A stretch of DNA of 64,000 nt. Origin: Acanthochlamys bracteata (Eukaryota; Streptophyta; Magnoliopsida; Pandanales; Velloziaceae). Of the stretch, positions 58,573-64,000 are shown piece by piece. The stretch spans positions 7,138,463 to 7,202,462 of the forward strand of contig CM034134.1 in NCBI GenBank assembly GCA_019914995.1. Direction: 5' to 3'. Every line of letters begins with the position of its first letter. Position 1 is the stretch's first letter. The position numbers were made by a program, and so were the translations under genes. The notes beneath the pieces were generated by a model. The model did not search any database and was not told the DNA's origin. It saw only the letters and a list, made by a program, of their open reading frames with translations.

Positions 58573-60586
58573 TGTTGAATCTTCTGCAGGATCAACACAA
58601 GAGGGGAGGGATGAATTGAGTTGATAAATAAAAATTTTCGTAAAACTTAACGATCCTACAAACAGCAAGCGTATAGCCGACTGTTAATAGTCTTGTAACC
58701 TGCAGACAAAGAAACTTAGAGTATATAACGATTTAGGTAAAGAAGAGAGTATTCAGAGTATTTTATGTGGTTTAGCAAATCTCTTTGTTTATATCCACGG
58801 GTGCTCTATCACAAGAGCTAAAGCTTCACTAAATATTTAATAAGCTACATATAGATCAAGAGCAAAGTGCTTCACCAAGCACACTTATTCTTAAAGAATT
58901 TCTTCACCAAGAAAACCCTTCACAACCTACTGGATACCATTGTCCCTCTGGTTGATATGCTATCTCTATTACAAAGTTTAAGAATTATCACCAAGCTTCA
59001 ACCGAGCTTTTTTACCAAGTGCACCAAGCACTTTTGTCACAAGTTTACAAAGAAAAGCTAAAAGAGGAAGGTTAGGCATAGGATCAATCTCAAAGTAAAT
59101 AAATAAATTTAAGATTTTCTGTTGAGATGATCAAACTTGTTGCTGTTGAAGATTATGCTCTACAAGTGATTGGCAGCAAGAGGAGTTTCTTTATTTTAGA
59201 AATTAAGTCAATGTAGTACAAGTTTGTTTTTAAATTTTTTGCTCATTATCTCCTCTGTCTCTCTGTCTCTGAGCTTCTTATAGAGTTTTCTATTCTTGCA
59301 TATAGGTGGTTTTTTCAGTTAGAAAAATATTCATTGGTTTGTAATGGCAGATTTTTAAAGTAGAGATGAAGATTGTGTTTAGTGGTCAATCAACTGCCTT
59401 AAGATTTCTTTTGGCTAAACTAGTGAAAGTCTTTCATCAGCATTAAATGCACCGAAGGAAACAATTTAAAAACTCCCGCCTGTAGTTTTGAGTTGTTTTA
59501 GCTGAGTTGTATTTTTCAAATTTCTCTAACTGAGTTAGCTTCTCTTGGTTTGCTGTTTTTTGCTAGTTGACTGCTTCAAGTGAGATAGACTCCAATAACG
59601 TGACTTTGCAGTCTCTACTTCGTTGCTTCCTATTGTGTTCAGTGGTTTTCATGGCCATCCAACAATCTTTATAATTGAACTTATTTTTCAATAATGTGGT
59701 GGCACAATATAGCTCAGTTCTGTGATAGTAACAAGATAGTAGATTTGTTCAATGATATCACCTTGTAATTAAATTCATAATTATTTTGGAAGAAAATCAA
59801 ATCTGCATGTTGAAGCATTTCTGTATTGTCAGTAAGACATGATTCTGATGATATTTTGCACTATACTTTTTGTCTTCTCTTGTTATATTTTCATGATTCT
59901 TGATATGATCTTGTAGCTGATATGTTTCAAAGTAAGTCTTCAAGATTTTGCTTCAAATGGATGACGATTCTTGATTGATTATATCTGAAAAGTTGTTCCA
60001 TCAATGTCTGATTCTGCTCCTTGTTTACTGAGTTTTCATTTATTATTCCACGATTTTTCTAAATTAATGTTGATCATTATTTGATGTGTTATTCGGTCAA
60101 TCTTATAGTGTGCATGTTGGTCTGTTTCTGATGAAAATTTGAAATTCAAATAGAATCAGCATCATGCTGAAAATTACTTCTGAAGAGTGAATGATTATCA
60201 CGATTTTCAAATTCTTCTCTGTCCAGCGAGCACCAGCGAAGTAGCCGGCTATCGAATCCTCTGATTTTTATTCTTCTCTGTTGGCGATGCTCTATTTTAT
60301 GCTATTCTCTATTCGAAATGCTTTATTTGCGATTATCTATTTTATCCATACAATAGCAATTAAACAACTGACTGCTTGGTGGCTGAAAAATTCTCTGTTA
60401 TGTATACTATAAAAAGAATATTATACAATCAGTTGCTAAAAAACTGACTTATTGTCTGGTGAATGTAAGATAGACTTGTTTCATAAACTTTTACAAAACT
60501 TGATTTCAACTATTAATTCACCATAATTTATAAATTATAATTCTTAATCATTATTATCATCAAAATCAATTTTAGAGTTCTAACCA
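58573..60586 (-). mobile_element. Third, longer LTR of the same family (solo LTR or remnant)
   Basis: It starts TGTTGAATCTTCTGC and ends GAGTTCTAACCA, like the two LTRs before it. Shared blocks ('tgctctatcacaagagct', 'caaagtgcttcaccaagcacactt', 'ttctgttgagatgatcaaactt', 'gtgttattcggtcaatctta') occur in the same order. It is about 2.0 kb because it has an extra 180 bases near the start (also present in the fragment at 41290) and an insert near 59640-59810. No second LTR or interior follows it. Confidence 0.65.
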
Positions 60587-60589
60587 AGA

Positions 60590-60800
60590 GCACAATAAGA
60601 AATCATAACCCGAAACATCTACGGGGACAATTTCACCGCATTGACATTTCCGAATAACCAACTTGTCCAGCACACCAACTCTCTCAGGCAAGGAGATACT
60701 CGGAGGTACTTGCCAGGTTCAACATGGGTATTCAGAGTGGACTAATTTAAGTGATTTGCTTGGAATGGTTGTTCTCTGCAGGGTTAAATTAGGTGTTCCT
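60590..60800 (+). pseudogene. Fragment of a second ABCG gene (C-terminal exon)
   Basis: It aligns with 48150-48345 of the intact ABCG gene: TFPNNQLV, then after a 1-base insertion STPTLSGKEILGG, CQVQHGYSEWTNLSDLL and GMVVLCRV, against [32 protein letters not shown]... in the gene. An indel of 3 bases and the frameshift make it non-coding. The sequence after it (60800-60890) also looks like the gene's downstream flank at 49100-49390. It is therefore a piece of a tandem ABCG duplicate and not a retrocopy. Confidence 0.8.
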
Positions 60801-61050
60801 GCGGAAATTTTATAAGAAACTTCCCTAATTACCTTTACAACTAGTCCCTCCACATATACATTTCAAGCCCAAAACTACACGTTTCCAACACCATCGGCAC
60901 CACTATATTTAGAACAAATACCTGATATAGCTCAAGTACCTAAACAAAAGACTTAGAACAACCTGAAACTACAGCAAATAAGAAACCGTAAGAAACTACA
61001 ACTGCTGGACTGCTCTAAGCATTTCGACGAAGTTTGTACGATCAATCATT

Positions 61051-62600
61051 CTACTCGACCTGGACCTGGAAGACATCTTTGCGTTCCTCTTTCTTCACCT
61101 TGGGAACAACAACCTTCAAAACACCGTTCTTCATCTCAGCTTTGATCTGGTCCATCTTGTAGAGTTCATCCGGGAGATCAATCCTGCTGCTGTAGCGCCG
61201 AACTGAAGAGTCATCCTGTTCACCGTCTTCTTTTCCACCTTCGCCTTTGATCACAAGAGTGTTCTGTTCTGCTGTGATGCGGACGTGTTCTTTGGAAAGG
61301 CCTGGCATGTCGATACGGAAGTAGACGGCGTTGTCATCCTCACGTGCATCCCAGCCGCGACGAGCAGAGCCTGCACCGAGACCGCAAGTGCCGACAGTGC
61401 TGAAGGGCATGTCCATCATCTGGTCCATTAGGTTAAGAACCTGGCTCAGACTACGGGATGGAGTGAACGGGTACAAAACATCTGCGAAACAAATTACAGC
61501 AAACTATCAGCAACACCCCAAGCACTCGAACTGATCGATCCAACCCTCCAAATGAACACAGTTAAATTGACTATCAGATCGTGAAATTCAAACATAACCA
61601 GCTATAACTATATCAAAGAAACCAATACAACACAGCAGGAAAATCCTCCTTCCTACTTTCGTAAAGTTTTACTTCTACAACGGTACAAAGCGCCCTGCAA
61701 CTCTGTTCCTCAGAAACCGAAGGAGAAGCTTCATAATCTTTATTCAAAGGTCAACAAACGATCTACCAAAGCCAACAATTCGCATTCGAAAATTTGTCAA
61801 AATTTATCAAAATGAATTCCCAAGAGATACTTGAAATCAAATTACAGGTATACAACTCAAGAGCAAGCTCTTAACAGCAAGCTATTAAAGTCCCAAACAA
61901 AATCGAATAAATAATTAGAGAGAGCTGATTCAACCAATTTACGCATGTCGTCGAGACAACAAAACTCTCGACTGCAACCAGGAGCAACAATCGGTAACAC
62001 CAAGGGCGTATTTATCAACACCTCCAAATTCAAATTTTTTTAAACTCAATTTTAATATAAAATACATACAAAAATTAAATTAAAATTTTTTATTAATAAT
62101 TTTTTAAAAAAACTTAAATTTACTATAAATAGTAAATTAATATATTAATTATATTTTATTAAATATTTTTATTTTTATTTTATTTCTTAAAAATTTATTT
62201 TTAATTTTATTAAAATATATAAATTTATGTATTAAATAAAATAAAAATACAAAAAAATTCATTTAATGAGCGCTCCCAAACGCCATCTAAATTTACAAAC
62301 ACGAAAGCTCAAGAGAAGAGTAATCAGAGAGAGATAACTACTACCTGGGAGGAATCCAGGATGATCCCTATCAGGGAGGCGAGTAACCGAAGCATCGCGA
62401 CTGCCACGGCGATCGACATCAATGCTCTGATCGTCATCCAGATCCCGTCTCTGAGCATTCGTATTGAAACACCTCACCGGCGACACACTCATCGCCGACG
62501 CCGTCGATCGCCGGGCTTCAGCAGCCATCAGTCTCTCCAGGAGCTTTGCTGTAGTAGTAGATCTCCTCGCTGCAGCAATCATCGACGCCATCATTGTCAT
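61051..62600 (-). CDS. HSP23.6: Mitochondrial small heat-shock protein (HSP20 family, HSP23.6-M type)
   Basis: Two exons, 62600-62345 and 61481-61051, join in frame to 228 residues. The first exon (Arg/Ser/Ala-rich, starting [20 protein letters not shown], with RCFNTNA near residue 50) is a mitochondrial presequence. It is followed by DHPGFLPG. The second carries the alpha-crystallin domain: W at [47 protein letters not shown] and the GVLKVVVPK motif, ending [15 protein letters not shown] single intron between presequence and domain is usual for the mitochondrial class. The protein is an ATP-independent holdase in the matrix. Heat-shock elements lie at 62753-62767 and 63070-63083. The intron holds a TIR element (62012-62280). 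Confidence 0.93.
62012..62280. mobile_element. AT-rich TIR element in the HSP20 intron
   Basis: The left end reads GGGCGTATTTATCAAC and the right end, inverted, GGCGTTTGGGAGCGCTC. The core is made of A/T tracts. It lies wholly within the only intron of the small heat-shock protein gene, 65 bp from the donor side. Confidence 0.55.
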
Positions 62601-62676
62601 TGTTGATCCAACACTTCAGAGCCTTTGAGAATAGACTGAAGAAGATAGGGATCACCGAGTAAAAGCGTTGCAGGGG

Positions 62677-62767
62677 TTATAGAGGGTTTTAGCGAGAGAT
62701 AAAAGGAGGATAGTAGTCGGTATGTTTTGTTCCACAAGACGAGAATGGTGTGGAATGTTCTGGACCG
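62677..62767 (-). promoter_or_regulatory. HSP20 promoter: TATA-like box and proximal heat-shock element
   Basis: On the minus strand CTATAAC lies about 80 bp before the ATG. GAATGTTCTGGAC (plus 62754-62766) has two perfect nGAAnnTTCn units and a partial third, a heat-shock factor site, about 155 bp before the ATG. An additional GAA unit is at 62744-62746. Confidence 0.65.
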
Positions 62768-63069
62768 CAGAATAGTCTGTAATAGGACAAAAAGATAGTT
62801 TATGTAAAAATAATTTTTGTACTTTTGAGCTATTATTTTCTCACTGTAAAACTCTAACCATTAGCGGTACTTTTATTTCTAACTTTCACACCAAATTTAT
62901 TATAATAAAATTTAATTTCATACATTAATTATTATTTTAAAATTTATTTTTATAAAATTTAATATTATTTTTATTTAATTTAAACACACTTCAGTAGTTC
63001 TCATTCCGAAATATTCTGGTGTTTCTATCGGCTGGATTTCGGAATTTTCAACTTCGAAGCATCTGCAAC

Positions 63070-63083
63070 AGAACATTCCAGAT
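63070..63083 (-). promoter_or_regulatory. Distal heat-shock element
   Basis: GAACATTCCAGA (63071-63082) has GAAnnTTC plus a partial third unit. Imperfect GAA/TTC clusters lie at 63004-63019 and 63038-63060. They are about 400-480 bp upstream of the HSP20 start codon. Confidence 0.5.
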
Positions 63084-63099
63084 TATCACGAGAATCATG

Positions 63100-64000
63100 G
63101 CGACAGGAGAGTAATGTAACAAGGTTCTAGACAAAAAATTCGCAAAATCAGGTCCCTACTAGCGTCGGCCCAACTATCACCGTAACTTTGTATATTTGAA
63201 TATATGGTTAAAAAATAAAATTAAAAAAATAAATTAAAAAAATAATAAAAATAATAAATTAATTATATTTAAATAGATGGATAAATAAATAAATAACGAA
63301 AGTAAATTTTTCATAAAAATTTAAATATTTTTTCTATTTATATTAATTTAATTTTTATTAATATAATTTTAAATTAATTTAATTAATATAATTTAAATTA
63401 ATTTTATTAATAAAATTTTTAAATTAATTTTTTATACTAATTTATTTTTTTTATTAATATTTGATATAATTTAACAAAATCACATAATATTTTAAATTAA
63501 AAAATTTGATCATATAATTTTATTATTTTTTCTATTAGCTAAAATTAATTAAATTTAAATAAATATAAAAATTAAAAATTATTATAATAAATAATAACAC
63601 ATATTAATTAAACAAATATTAATTAAAAATATCTAATTAAAATAAATATTAAATAATTAAAAAATAAAAAAAATGAAAAGATAAGAAAGGAAGCATCTTG
63701 TCATTATTCACTATCTATTCACTACCATCGTCCCTTTTTTATTTTAATAAAATAAAAATAAATATAATTAAAATAGTAAAATATTTTACACCACCATCGT
63801 TCACTGCCAAAACTTATAATCCAAACAATGGACCTGCAATTTAAGACCCACAAATATAAACTGCGAACAAATATTTGAAAAATCTGTAACAACATCCCGA
63901 CTTCATAACAGCAGCAACCAATGGTGGATTGATCGGAGTTGGCTTGAGATCTGGTCATCAGCATCGCTGATCACCTCATCGATGCAGTTGATTCTTCCAC
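63100..64000. other. AT-rich spacer to the window's end
   Basis: Runs of TTAATT, AAATAAATAA and similar words fill 63190-63720. The last 200 bases are of more balanced composition. The minus-strand open frame at 63722-63964 has no recognisable domain. It could be the edge of another gene but I cannot support one. Confidence 0.35.

Noticed and set aside
63722-63964. 80-codon minus-strand frame at the window edge
   Set aside because: No domain, high Ile/Tyr/Phe from AT-rich DNA. It may border a gene beyond the window but this cannot be shown.

Overview
This is a window of nuclear DNA from a flowering plant. The genes are split by GT-AG introns, the spacers are very AT-rich and full of small terminal-inverted-repeat elements, and there is Copia-type LTR retrotransposon material. 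The protein-coding genes are all ordinary plant families. I cannot assign the species from sequence alone.

Layout. (1) 1-7900: a minus-strand mitochondrial-carrier (SLC25) gene (ATG at 5941, stop at 2187, 8 coding exons), with a decayed second copy of its last exon just beyond it, a short TRIM-type element at 643-1167, a SINE-like fragment at 6734-6810 and a degenerate tandem repeat at 7197-7580. (2) 7900-11500: the remains of an SnRK2 kinase gene. Two exon fragments (8584-8660 and 11387-11485) are separated by a tandem duplication of a hAT-like TIR element. (3) 12111-14605: an intact RPS6 gene (40S ribosomal protein S6) whose first exon carries only two codons. (4) 16752-20479, minus strand: a 10-exon ABC4/MenA gene for phylloquinone synthesis in the plastid. 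(5) 22234-30711, plus strand: a 15-exon tRNA/mRNA cytosine-5 methyltransferase gene (NSUN2/TRM4 type), head-to-head with ABC4. (6) 31480-45100: a gene-poor repeat region with inverted-repeat elements, a second TRIM, a tandem array of LTR-like units, an unprocessed RABA4 GTPase pseudogene (35816-37011), an inverted pair of TGCGAC-rich arrays and a long fold-back at 38763-38913. (7) 45528-48515: an intact ABCG half-transporter gene, followed by a possible 39-residue signal-peptide ORF (48955-49074). (8) 49391-60586: an old Copia element on the minus strand (LTRs 49391-50937 and 56955-58498), a further related LTR, then a frameshifted fragment of a second ABCG copy at about 60600-60800. (9) 61051-62600, minus strand: a mitochondrial small heat-shock protein gene with heat-shock elements upstream and a TIR element in its single intron.

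The six intact genes do unrelated housekeeping or membrane/stress jobs and do not form a pathway or cluster. What stands out is the debris around them: exon-level duplications, TE-driven tandem duplication, two TRIM elements with target-site duplications, a fold-back that could be a MIRNA or small-RNA locus, and a small secreted-peptide candidate. I found no tRNA, rRNA or CRISPR feature and no clear new multi-gene system. Exon borders were read by eye from splice signals and reading-frame continuity. All coding totals are multiples of three.
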